Below, in pieces: positions 18,255 to 25,975 of a DNA stretch of 64,000 bases. Origin of the DNA: Streptomyces sp. MMG1121 (GTDB lineage Bacteria > Actinomycetota > Actinomycetes > Streptomycetales > Streptomycetaceae); NCBI RefSeq assembly GCF_001280015.1, contig NZ_LGDV01000119.1, positions 76,174-140,173 on the forward strand, read 5' to 3'. The notes below the pieces were generated by a model, which was not told the DNA's origin, searched no databases, and saw only the letters and a list, made by a program, of their open reading frames with translations. Both the position numbers and the translations under genes were made by a program. Each line of letters begins with the position of its first letter. Position 1 is the stretch's first letter.

Positions 18255-19273
18255 TGCTGCTCAGCCTCGATACCGCGACCGTGCGCTTCGGCGGCCGGGC
18301 CGTGCTCGATACGGTCGGCCTCGACGTCGCCGAGCACGAGGTGGTGTGCGTGCTCGGGCCAAGCGGCAGCGGAAAGTCGACCCTGCTGCGGGCGGTCGCC
18401 GGGCTCCAGCCCCTGGCCGGCGGACGGGTTCTGCTGGACGGCCGCGACCAGTCGGGCGTGCCCGCGCACAAGCGGGGCGTCGGCCTGATGTTCCAGGACC
18501 ACCAGCTCTTCCCGCAGCGGGACGTCGGCGCGAACGTGGCCTTCGGACTGCGTATGCACGGCGTGGCGAAGAGCGAACGGGACGCCGAGGTGCGGGAGTT
18601 GCTGGAGCTGGTCGGGCTGCCGGGGGCCGCCCGGCGGGCCGTGGCCTCCCTGTCCGGTGGCGAGCAGCAGCGCGTGGCCCTCGCCCGCGCGCTCGCGCCG
18701 AAGCCCCGGCTGCTCATGCTGGACGAGCCGCTCGGCCAGCTCGACCGCTCGCTGCGGGAGCGTCTGGTGGTCGAACTGAGGGAGCTTTTCGGCCGGTTGG
18801 GCACGACCGTGCTCGCCGTGACCCACGACCAGGGCGAGGCGTTCGCGCTGGCCGACCGGGTGGTGGTGATGCGGGACGGGCGGATCGCGCAGTCCGGCAC
18901 GCCTCTTGAGGTCTGGCAGCGGCCCGCCGACGCCTTCGTGGCCCGCTTCCTCGGCTTCGACAACGTGGTCCCGGCGACCGTCGTCGCCGCGGCCGCCGAC
19001 AGCCCGTGGGGCAAGCTGCCGGTGCCCGACGGCTCCCCGCAGGGCGCGCGCACGCTGCTGGTCCGGCCCGCCGGCGTACGGCTCGTGGCGGCCGACGCGG
19101 GCCTGTGCTGCACGGTGACCGCCCGCACCTTCAAGGGCACCCATGTGGCCGTCCGTCTCCAGCCCGGGGACGGACCGCGCCTGGAGGCGGCCTGCGCGCT
19201 GCGGGACGCGCCGGAGGTCGGGGACGCGGTGGGCGTGGAGTTCGACGTGGCTGAAATCGTCGTGCTCGACTGA
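18254..19273 (+). CDS. thiQ: Thiamine ABC transporter ATP-binding protein
   Basis: A 339-aa ABC ATPase with all key motifs: Walker A GPSGSGKST (about 34-43), Q-loop MFQDHQLFP, signature LSGGEQQRVALARAL (about 133), Walker B LLMLDEPLGQLD and H-loop VTHDQ. A C-terminal TOBE-like extension (about 240-339) is longer than in E. coli ThiQ and resembles the CysA/PotA type. The ATG overlaps the thiP stop by one base. Confidence 0.93.
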   Translation: MLLSLDTATVRFGGRAVLDTVGLDVAEHEVVCVLGPSGSGKSTLLRAVAGLQPLAGGRVLLDGRDQSGVPAHKRGVGLMFQDHQLFPQRDVGANVAFGLRMHGVAKSERDAEVRELLELVGLPGAARRAVASLSGGEQQRVALARALAPKPRLLMLDEPLGQLDRSLRERLVVELRELFGRLGTTVLAVTHDQGEAFALADRVVVMRDGRIAQSGTPLEVWQRPADAFVARFLGFDNVVPATVVAAAADSPWGKLPVPDGSPQGARTLLVRPAGVRLVAADAGLCCTVTARTFKGTHVAVRLQPGDGPRLEAACALRDAPEVGDAVGVEFDVAEIVVLD

Positions 19274-19297
19274 TCTTCGGGCCCTAGGGTAAGGGGC

Positions 19298-20095
19298 ATG
19301 ACTTTGCTCGCGCATGACCGTTACTGCGATGAAATCGCCCACCAGGTCGAGCAGTTGAGGTCCGTGCTGACCTCCGGCGCCGACCTGTCCGCGACCGTGC
19401 CGACCTGCCCGGAGTGGTCGCTGGAGGATCTCGTACGACACACGGGTGGCGCCCTGCGCTGGGTGGACACCCTCGTCCGTACCCGGGCGCAGGAGAACGT
19501 CCCGCCGGAGCGGGTCCCGCTGGCCGGCGGACCCGAGGAGCGGGGCGACGCGGCCGCCCTGGACAAGTGGCTCGCCGAGACCGGCGAACTGGTCGTCGGC
19601 GCACTGCGCGAGGCCGGTCCGGACGCGACGGTGTGGGCGTGGGCCGGGGTGCTGAACGCCGGCTTCTGGGCCCGTCGTATGGCCCACGAGATCACCGTCC
19701 ACCGCGCCGACGCCACGCTCGCCGCCGGACTGCCCTACGAGGTCGCGCCCGACATCGCGGCGGACGCGCTGGACGAGTGGCTCCAGATCGTGGAGTGGGC
19801 GCAGCGGACCATGCCGAAGGACCCGGCGCGGGACCTAGTCCGGCCGGACAGCACCATCCATCTGCACGCCACCGACACCGAGCCGGCGCTGAACGCCGAG
19901 TGGCTGATCGACCTGGGCCAGGAGGCGATCACCTGGCGGCGCGGCCACGAGAAGGCCACGGTCGCCCTGCGCGGCCCGCTCACCTCCGTGCTGCTCGCCT
20001 TCTACCGCCGGCTGCCCCTGGACAGCCCCGGGCTGGAGGTCCTCGGCGAGCGGGAGCTGCTGGAGTTCTGGCTGGAGCGGGCGACCTTCGGCTGA
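19298..20095 (+). CDS. Maleylpyruvate isomerase-like mycothiol-dependent family protein
   Basis: A 265-aa protein with a DinB-like four-helix N-terminal domain (VPTCPEWSLEDLVRHTGGALRWV...) and a C-terminal MDMPI domain. The family includes mycothiol-dependent maleylpyruvate isomerase, but most Streptomyces paralogues have no known reaction. The metal-ligand type histidines are visible in VRHTGG and MAHEITVHRAD. It is not clearly tied to the thiamine operon; the gap to thiQ is only 24 nt, so read-through is possible. Confidence 0.85.
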   Translation: MTLLAHDRYCDEIAHQVEQLRSVLTSGADLSATVPTCPEWSLEDLVRHTGGALRWVDTLVRTRAQENVPPERVPLAGGPEERGDAAALDKWLAETGELVVGALREAGPDATVWAWAGVLNAGFWARRMAHEITVHRADATLAAGLPYEVAPDIAADALDEWLQIVEWAQRTMPKDPARDLVRPDSTIHLHATDTEPALNAEWLIDLGQEAITWRRGHEKATVALRGPLTSVLLAFYRRLPLDSPGLEVLGERELLEFWLERATFG

Positions 20096-20113
20096 CGGGG
20101 TTCCGGCACACGA

Positions 20114-20152
20114 CCGCGGCCCGTCCCCTGGGGATAGGGGGACGGGCCGCGG
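20114..20152. terminator. Bidirectional terminator
   Basis: A perfect 15-bp stem, CCGCGGCCCGTCCCC (20114-20128) and its inverse (20138-20152), with a 9-nt loop. It lies between the convergent MDMPI and LAETG-protein genes. Confidence 0.9.
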
Positions 20153-20175
20153 TGGTGGAGCGGCGGGGCGGGGCG

Positions 20176-20874
20176 TCAGTTGTCGCCGCGCGCCCCACGA
20201 CGGCGCATGCCGAAGAAGACCGCGCCGCCGCCGACGACGACCAGCGCGCCCGCGAGGCCGGCGATCAGGCCCGTGTTGGAGTCCGCACCGGTCTCGGCGA
20301 GGTTCGAGCTGCCGGCCGCCGGCGACGGCGCGTTGCCCGGAGCGGCGCTCGCCGGGGCGGAGCTGGAGGCGGAGTCCGACGGGGTCGGGGACGCCGACGG
20401 GGCCGGGGTGGACTGGGACGGCGACGGCTTCGGCGTCGGGGAGGCCGACGGGGTCGGGGTGGAGCTCTCGGTCTTGCAGGCGGTGGCCGGGGTCGTCAGG
20501 CCGCCCGCGATGTCCTCGTCGACGAGGTTGTTGCCCGCCTTGACGTGGACGCGGTACGTCGCGCTCGGCTTCCAGTCCTCCGAGAAGGTGACCGGAGTGC
20601 CCGCGGCGGAGCCCTTGACCTCCAGCTGGCCGACCTGCTTCTCGACTCCGCCGCTGTTCTCGAGGAACACGGAGACGGTGGCCGAGGTACCGGAGACGTC
20701 GGTGTCGGTGACGACGATGACGCCCTTGGCGCCGTCGCACTTGGCTTCGGCCTTGAAGTCACGGATGTTGCACGCGAGGGCGGAGCTGGACAGGCCCAGC
20801 ACCACGGCGGCGGATGCGGAGGCAACACCGAGGATGCGCACGGAACGGCGTGCGCTGCGGCGAGTTATGGACAC
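20176..20874 (-). CDS. LAETG-anchored cell-surface protein
   Basis: A 232-aa sortase substrate. The parts in order are a signal peptide with twin Arg-rich start (MSITRRSARRSVRILG...), an Ig-like extracellular domain (about 35-130: CNIRDFKAEAKCDGAKGVIVVTDTD), a Ser/Pro/Thr stalk (about 135-190), LAETG (about 192-196), a membrane helix and a basic tail GMRRRGARGDN. LAxTG is the class E sortase motif of Streptomyces. The two cysteines and small folded domain suggest display of an adhesion or signalling domain. The ligand is unknown. Confidence 0.9.
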   Translation of the reverse strand: MSITRRSARRSVRILGVASASAAVVLGLSSSALACNIRDFKAEAKCDGAKGVIVVTDTDVSGTSATVSVFLENSGGVEKQVGQLEVKGSAAGTPVTFSEDWKPSATYRVHVKAGNNLVDEDIAGGLTTPATACKTESSTPTPSASPTPKPSPSQSTPAPSASPTPSDSASSSAPASAAPGNAPSPAAGSSNLAETGADSNTGLIAGLAGALVVVGGGAVFFGMRRRGARGDN

Positions 20875-21162
20875 GTTTGTCCTTTACAGAGTGCATAACT
20901 GCGGGGGGCTGAGGGGGAGTTGGGGCCACGGATGAGGGTGAAGCCCCGGTACCCCCAGGAGGCTCACAGGTCTATAAGCGCTTCGTCAGCAGTGTCAATG
21001 CATATGCCCGCAACGGCTGTTGGCTTTGCCTGCTTATTAACCACCGGGGCGTTTACGTGGTCCGGGCGGGCGACTCGGTGTGGCGGTCACGGGCGGCGCG
21101 GTGCGGCTGGGCGGGTGCCGGAGCCGCCCGCCCGTGCCAGGCGCGATGGGGGACCCCGGCGG

Positions 21163-21570
21163 TCAGCCCTGGACCGCGGCCGGGTCCATCCACATGACCT
21201 CCCAGGTGTGGCCGTCGAGGTCGTCGAAGGCGCGGCCGTACATGAAGCCGTGGTCCTGGGTCTGGCCGGTGGCGGTGCCGCCGGCCGCGATCGCCCTGTC
21301 GACCAGCTCGTCGACCTGCGCGCGGCTCTGCGCGCTCAGGCAGATCAGCACCTCGCTGGTCGTCGTCGCGTCCGCGATCGCCTTCTTGGTGAACGTCGAG
21401 TAGAACGGCTTGGTGAGCAGCATCGCGACGATGGTGTCGCTGATCACCACGGAGGCCGCGTTCTCGTCGCTGAACTGGGGGTTGATCGTGTAGCCCAGCT
21501 CCGTGAAGAACTTCTTCGAGGCGTCGAGGTCGTTCACGGGCAGGTTCACGAAGATCATCTGCTGGTACAT
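21163..21570 (-). CDS. VOC (glyoxalase/bleomycin-resistance fold) protein
   Basis: A 135-aa single-domain vicinal-oxygen-chelate protein: IFVNLPVNDLDASKKFFTELGYT opens the fold, and FDDLDGHTWEVMWMDP is the typical C-terminal strand with an acidic metal ligand. It is close to the PhnB/YaeR-like group of uncharacterised lactoylglutathione-lyase relatives. The substrate is unknown. It has its own transcript, followed at a 110-nt distance by the ABC pair. Confidence 0.9.
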   Translation of the reverse strand: MYQQMIFVNLPVNDLDASKKFFTELGYTINPQFSDENAASVVISDTIVAMLLTKPFYSTFTKKAIADATTTSEVLICLSAQSRAQVDELVDRAIAAGGTATGQTQDHGFMYGRAFDDLDGHTWEVMWMDPAAVQG

Positions 21571-21680
21571 GAGGGTCTCTCTCCCGTGCTGGTGGGTGCT
21601 GGGGTCAGCGTGTCCGGTGAGGTAGACCGGGGGCCCCGCCAGAACTCATCGGCCGCCGGGGAAGTCGTGCGGCGGGCCCC

Positions 21681-23006
21681 TCAGCGGTTTGCGGGCAGGG
21701 CGGCGAGAGTGGCGACGGCGAGCGTGAGCGGGCCGAACACGGCGAGCAGGGCCGCCGCGCGCAGGGCCGCGGCCGCGCGCAGCATCGTGGCCGGAGCGCC
21801 GAGGCGCAGCAGCGCGGCGGTGGTGTCGGCCCGGCACTGGCGGGTCTCGACGGCCGCGGTGAGGAGGGTGGCGACCGCGCAGCCGGTGACCTGCGCCGCG
21901 CCGAGGGTGGTCAGCGGGCCGAAGGCCGGTGCCGGACCGGTGTACAGCGTGGTCATGGCGTAGCCGGCCGACGCGACCGCGCAGACGACGCCCAGGGGGC
22001 GGCCGATGCGGGTGGCTTCCGCCATGAGCGCCCGGCCGGCGAGGAGGCGCAGGGCACCGGGGCGGACGGACTGGAGCAGCCGGCCGCACAGATGGGTGAG
22101 GCCGGGCGCGGCCAGGACCAGTCCGGTGGCGATCAGGAGCCAGCCGAGGAGTACGGCGAGGGCCTCGTGGCCGGCGTAGGAGTGCACGGCGAGCCCGGTG
22201 ACCAGGACGGAGGTGCCCCAGGGGAGGCCTGCGGGGGTCCCCTGGGAGGCGGGAATGGTCCTGGCCGGTTCGGGGTCCTGGACCGGCGGCTCGGGGGCGG
22301 TCCCGGTCCCGGTGTCCGGGGCTGTCGCGTCGCCGCTGTCGTCCGGGTCGGCGGCGGCTTCGGAGGTACGGCTGCCGGCCGGCGGCCGGTCGCGGCGCGC
22401 GCCGAACCTGCCGTACGTCCCGAACGTCTCCTGGGCCGTCGAGCGGCGGTACGCGCCGAAGCGGCCGAATCTGCGGCGGCCCGCGGCGGGGCGCGGGTCC
22501 CTCGGACGCAGGAACAGGGCCACCGTCGCCGTCGCGGGGACCGGGACCAGGAGCAGCAGCGTCAGGGCGGCCGGGACCGGGAGGGGCTGGTCGGCCGCCA
22601 GGAAGTCCGCCGCCGTACCCCCGAAGGGCAGGCCCGTCGGGTCGCCGCGCAGACGGAGGAAGACCAGCAGGGCCAGCAGCGAGCCCAGGGTGCAGGACAG
22701 GGCCGTGGTCAGGGCGGACATGGCCATCAGCCGGGCCGGGCCGAGACCCACCGCGGACAGGCCGGTGCGGGCCCGGGTGCCGGGGTCGGTGCGGGCGACC
22801 GCGAGCGCGAGGTAGGCCGTGGCGGCGAGCGGAACGGCGCACCAGACCAGACGCAGCGCGGCGGCGTCCGCCGATTCCGGGTGGCGCAGGGCGTAGCCGA
22901 GGCAGGACAGCAGGAGGAAGCCGGTGCCCGTCGAGGCCGCGGCGACCAGCAGGCGGCGCAGCTGGACGGCGGGCCGGGCAGCGCGGGTCAGACGGAGAGC
23001 GAGCAC
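21681..23006 (-). CDS. ABC transporter permease-like membrane protein
   Basis: A 441-aa membrane protein (about ten hydrophobic segments) with a charged, proline-rich middle of about 95 residues (roughly 180-275), which splits it into two membrane halves. It has no close recognisable family but resembles FtsX-type permeases in general layout. The GTG at 23006 was chosen because GGAAGG lies about 10 nt upstream and it overlaps the ATPase stop by 19 nt. A longer frame up to 23738 would run antisense-free but out of frame through the ATPase gene and is rejected. Confidence 0.75.
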   Translation of the reverse strand: MLALRLTRAARPAVQLRRLLVAAASTGTGFLLLSCLGYALRHPESADAAALRLVWCAVPLAATAYLALAVARTDPGTRARTGLSAVGLGPARLMAMSALTTALSCTLGSLLALLVFLRLRGDPTGLPFGGTAADFLAADQPLPVPAALTLLLLVPVPATATVALFLRPRDPRPAAGRRRFGRFGAYRRSTAQETFGTYGRFGARRDRPPAGSRTSEAAADPDDSGDATAPDTGTGTAPEPPVQDPEPARTIPASQGTPAGLPWGTSVLVTGLAVHSYAGHEALAVLLGWLLIATGLVLAAPGLTHLCGRLLQSVRPGALRLLAGRALMAEATRIGRPLGVVCAVASAGYAMTTLYTGPAPAFGPLTTLGAAQVTGCAVATLLTAAVETRQCRADTTAALLRLGAPATMLRAAAALRAAALLAVFGPLTLAVATLAALPANR

Positions 23007-23728
23007 GCGGCCCGGCCTTCCGTCTCCGTGGCCGCCGGCAGGTGCAGGGTCCGCACGCGGCGCCCGTCCAGCAGGGCGACCGTCCGGTCGGCGAGGGCCG
23101 CGATGTCGGGGTCGGCGGTGGCGAGGACGACGGTGATGCCGTGCGAACGGGCGGCCGTGGTCAGCGTCCGCAGCACATGGGTGCGGTCCGCGCGGTGCAG
23201 CGGGGCCGTCGGCTCGTCGGCGAAGAGGACCGAGGGGGCCGGGGCCAGCGCCCGGGCGATCGCCACGCGCTGGCGTTCGGCCTGGTGCAGTGCGCGCGGA
23301 CGGCAGCGGGATCGGTCGCCGACGTCGAGGCGCTCCAGCCACTCCAGCGCGGCCACCTTGGCCCGGCGGCGGCCGAAGCCGCGCAGCATCAGGGGGAGCG
23401 CGGCGTTCTCCCAGGCGTTCAGCTCGGGGATCAGGACCGGGGCGGGGTCGATCCAGCCGAAGCGGTCCCGGCGCAGCCGTTCCCGGGCCGCCGGGCCCAG
23501 GGTGTGCACGGGCACGCTGTTGAACCAGACCTCGCCGTTGCGCACCGGCACCAGGCCCGACAGACAGTGCAGCAGGGTCGTCTTGCCGCTGCCGCGCGGG
23601 CCGGTGACGGCGAAGACCTCGCCCTGCCGCACCTCGAGCGAGATACCGGCGAGCCCGGGGGAGCCGTCGGGGTGCCTGAAGTGCAGCGAGCGTGCCCAGA
23701 GCACGTCGTTGTCCGGCGGGGCCTCCAT
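22988..23728 (-). CDS. ABC transporter ATP-binding protein with degenerate motifs
   Basis: A 246-aa ABC ATPase of the LolD/MacB type. Walker A (GPRGSGKTT) and Walker B (VLFADEPTAPL) are good. The signature LSGGE is replaced by LHQAE, and the H-loop, normally VTHD, reads ATADPD with no histidine. It may hydrolyse ATP poorly or need a partner. ATG 23728 is preferred to the longer frame. It is translationally coupled to the permease gene; together they form a two-gene exporter-like unit with no known substrate. Confidence 0.85.
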   Translation of the reverse strand: MEAPPDNDVLWARSLHFRHPDGSPGLAGISLEVRQGEVFAVTGPRGSGKTTLLHCLSGLVPVRNGEVWFNSVPVHTLGPAARERLRRDRFGWIDPAPVLIPELNAWENAALPLMLRGFGRRRAKVAALEWLERLDVGDRSRCRPRALHQAERQRVAIARALAPAPSVLFADEPTAPLHRADRTHVLRTLTTAARSHGITVVLATADPDIAALADRTVALLDGRRVRTLHLPAATETEGRAACSLSV

Positions 23729-23850
23729 GGGCGTACACCTCGGTTCTGATCCGTATGTCCCGTGCCTGTTCCCTCGTACGGGGGAACGAAGGCTGGGCTG
23801 ATCGGTCACTGGAACGCTAGGCAGCCGTCGTGGGCAGGCCGGACAGCACA

Positions 23851-23896
23851 CGGCCCCGGGCCGCCGTTCTCACTCGAACGGAGGGCGCCGGGGCCG
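23851..23896. terminator. Imperfect hairpin between the ABC unit and the aminotransferase gene
   Basis: CGGCCCCG (from 23851) pairs with CGGGGCCG (to 23896), with a further GTTC/GAAC at the loop base. It is placed downstream of the aminotransferase stop (23920, minus strand), so it probably ends that transcript. Confidence 0.6.
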
Positions 23897-23919
23897 GATT
23901 GATCATCCAGTCGGACTGA

Positions 23920-25302
23920 TCAGAGCTTGGTCCACGCCTCCGTGAGGGTGGCGCGCAGGATCTGCTCGATCTCGTCGAAGGTCTCCTGGTTGGAGATCAG
24001 CGGCGGGGCGAGCTGGATGACCGGGTCGCCGCGGTCGTCGGCACGGCAGTACAGACCGTTGTCGAACAGCGCCTTGGAGAGGAAGCCGTACAGGACGCGC
24101 TCGGTCTCCTCGTCGTTGAAGGACTCCTTGGTGTTCTTGTCCTTCACCAGCTCGATGCCGTAGAAGAAGCCGTTGCCGCGGACGTCGCCGACGATCGGCA
24201 GGTCGTGCAGCTTCTGCAGGGTCTGCAGGAAGGCGCCCTCGTTGTCGAGCACGTGCTGGTTGATGTTCTCGCGCTCGAACAGGTCGAGGTTGGCGAGACC
24301 CACCGCGGCCGACACCGGGTGACCACCGAAGGTGTAGCCGTGCAGGAAGGTGTTGTCGCCCTTGTAGAACGGCTCGGCGATCCGGTCGGAGACGATGCAG
24401 GCGCCGATCGGGGAGTAGCCCGAGGTCATGCCCTTGGCGCAGGTGATCATGTCCGGGACGTAGCCGAACTTGTCGCAGGCGAACATCGTGCCGAGGCGGC
24501 CGAAGGCGCAGATGACCTCGTCCGACACGAGCAGCACGTCGTACTTGTCGCAGATCTCGCGCACGCGCTGGAAGTAACCGGGCGGGGGCGGGAAGCAGCC
24601 GCCGGCGTTCTGCACGGGCTCCAGGAAGACCGCGGCGACGGTGTCGGGGCCCTCGAAGAGGATCTCCTGCTCGATCTGGTCGGCGGCCCAGCGGCCGAAG
24701 GCCTCGGGGTCGTCGCCGAAGAGCGGGGCGCGGTAGATGTTGGTGTTCGGCACCTTGTGCGCGCCCGGCACCAGCGGCTCGAAGGGGGCCTTCAGGCCCG
24801 GCAGGCCGGTGATGGACAGGGCGCCCTGCGGGGTGCCGTGGTAGGCGACCGCACGGGAGATGACCTTGTACTTGGTCGGCTTGCCCTGCAGCTTGAAGTA
24901 CTGCTTGGCGAGCTTCCAGGCGGTCTCCACGGCCTCGCCGCCACCGGTGGTGAAGAAGACCTTGTTCAGGTCGCCCGGGGCGTAGTCGGCGAGACGCTCG
25001 GCCAGCTCGACGGCCTTCGGGTGGGCGTACGACCACACCGGGAAGAAGGCCAGCTCCTGGGCCTGCTTGAAGGCGGTCTCGGCGAGTTCCGTGCGGCCGT
25101 GACCGGCCTGGACCACGAACAGGCCCGCGAGACCGTCGAGGTAGCGCTTGCCCTTGTCGTCGTAGATGTAGGTGCCCTCACCCCGGACGATGGTCGGGAC
25201 GGGGGAGTTCTCGTACGAGGACATGCGGGTGAAGTGCATCCACAGGTGGTCGTACGCGGTGCGGCTGAGGTCCTTCTGGGTCACGGTTATCGGGTTCCCC
25301 AC
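23920..25302 (-). CDS. Class III aminotransferase (putrescine/omega-amino acid type)
   Basis: A 460-aa PLP enzyme of the subgroup III aminotransferases. The PLP lysine lies in ITCAKGMTSGY, the DE pair in LLVSDEVICAFGR, and the phosphate loop in GGGEAVETAWKLAK. It resembles SpuC-type putrescine or beta-alanine:pyruvate transaminases. With the aldehyde dehydrogenase at 25976 it could convert putrescine to GABA via 4-aminobutanal; this role is inferred from context. The start GTG 25302 overlaps the Lrp gene by 16 nt, so the two are coupled. Confidence 0.92.
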   Translation of the reverse strand: MGNPITVTQKDLSRTAYDHLWMHFTRMSSYENSPVPTIVRGEGTYIYDDKGKRYLDGLAGLFVVQAGHGRTELAETAFKQAQELAFFPVWSYAHPKAVELAERLADYAPGDLNKVFFTTGGGEAVETAWKLAKQYFKLQGKPTKYKVISRAVAYHGTPQGALSITGLPGLKAPFEPLVPGAHKVPNTNIYRAPLFGDDPEAFGRWAADQIEQEILFEGPDTVAAVFLEPVQNAGGCFPPPPGYFQRVREICDKYDVLLVSDEVICAFGRLGTMFACDKFGYVPDMITCAKGMTSGYSPIGACIVSDRIAEPFYKGDNTFLHGYTFGGHPVSAAVGLANLDLFERENINQHVLDNEGAFLQTLQKLHDLPIVGDVRGNGFFYGIELVKDKNTKESFNDEETERVLYGFLSKALFDNGLYCRADDRGDPVIQLAPPLISNQETFDEIEQILRATLTEAWTKL

Positions 25303-25805
25303 ATGTAGGTCTGCTTCTTCAGCTTCATGTAGACGAAGCTCTCGGTGGAGCGCACGCCGGGAAGTGCCCGGATGCGTTTGTTGATGACGTCCAGCAGGTG
25401 GTCGTCGTCCTCGCAGACGGTCTCGGCGAGGATGTCGAACGAGCCCGCGGTCATCACCACGTACTCGACTTCCGACATGGCGGTCAGCGCGTCCGCGATC
25501 GACTCGACATCGCCCTCGACGTGGATCCCTACCATCGCCTGCCTGCGGAAGCCCACGGTGAGCGGGTCCGTGACGGCGACGATCTGCATCACGCCCTGGT
25601 CCAGCAGCTTCTGGACGCGTTGGCGCACGGCCGCCTCGGACAGGCCGACGGCCTTGCCGATCGCGGCGTACGGCCGGCGGCCGTCCTCCTGGAGCTGCTG
25701 AATGATGGCGAGGGAGACGGCATCCAACGTCGGGGTGCCGTTCCTGGACTCGCGGGACGAGTCCCTCTGGTCTGCGCTTCGACTGGCCACGACCTCACTG
25801 TGCAC
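25287..25805 (-). CDS. Lrp/AsnC family regulator
   Basis: A 172-aa feast/famine regulator: a Ser-rich N-terminal lead, an HTH (LDAVSLAIIQQLQEDGRRPYAAIGKAVGLSEAAVRQRVQKLL, about 28-70) and a C-terminal RAM ligand domain (VGIHVEGD...AGSFDILAE). It probably controls its own operon with the aminotransferase and the divergent dehydrogenase gene. Its ligand may be an amino acid or polyamine. The start GTG 25805 was chosen over an ATG seven codons upstream by analogy with the usual family length. Confidence 0.92.
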   Translation of the reverse strand: MHSEVVASRSADQRDSSRESRNGTPTLDAVSLAIIQQLQEDGRRPYAAIGKAVGLSEAAVRQRVQKLLDQGVMQIVAVTDPLTVGFRRQAMVGIHVEGDVESIADALTAMSEVEYVVMTAGSFDILAETVCEDDDHLLDVINKRIRALPGVRSTESFVYMKLKKQTYMWGTR

Positions 25806-25818
25806 GACGTCTCGACAG

Positions 25819-25879
25819 TTTCGCAACCCTCCAGCGATGAAATTCGTTGTTTGAGACTCCCAGTCTTGCGGATTTCGCA
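25819..25879. promoter_or_regulatory. Candidate Lrp operator region between divergent genes
   Basis: The 170-nt gap between the regulator and the dehydrogenase holds TTTCGCA twice in the same direction (25819-25825 and 25873-25879), 54 nt apart, about five helical turns. The second copy is part of TGCG-GATTT-CGCA, a small dyad (25867-25879). Lrp-type octamers wrap DNA over phased sites, so this is a plausible control element, but no consensus for this regulator is known to me. Confidence 0.45.
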
Positions 25880-25975
25880 GAACCGATGGCGTCGGGGGTG
25901 TTGAAAACGTGGCCCCGGCGACTAGGGTGGGTGTCTCAGTCAGCGGACAGTGAGAACCAGATCAGGAGGCCGGCA

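Noticed and set aside
16796..19273. An 825-codon plus-strand frame joined to the thiQ protein
   Set aside because: The first 480 residues are Arg/Ala-rich shadow of thiP in another frame; the real thiQ start is ATG 18254.
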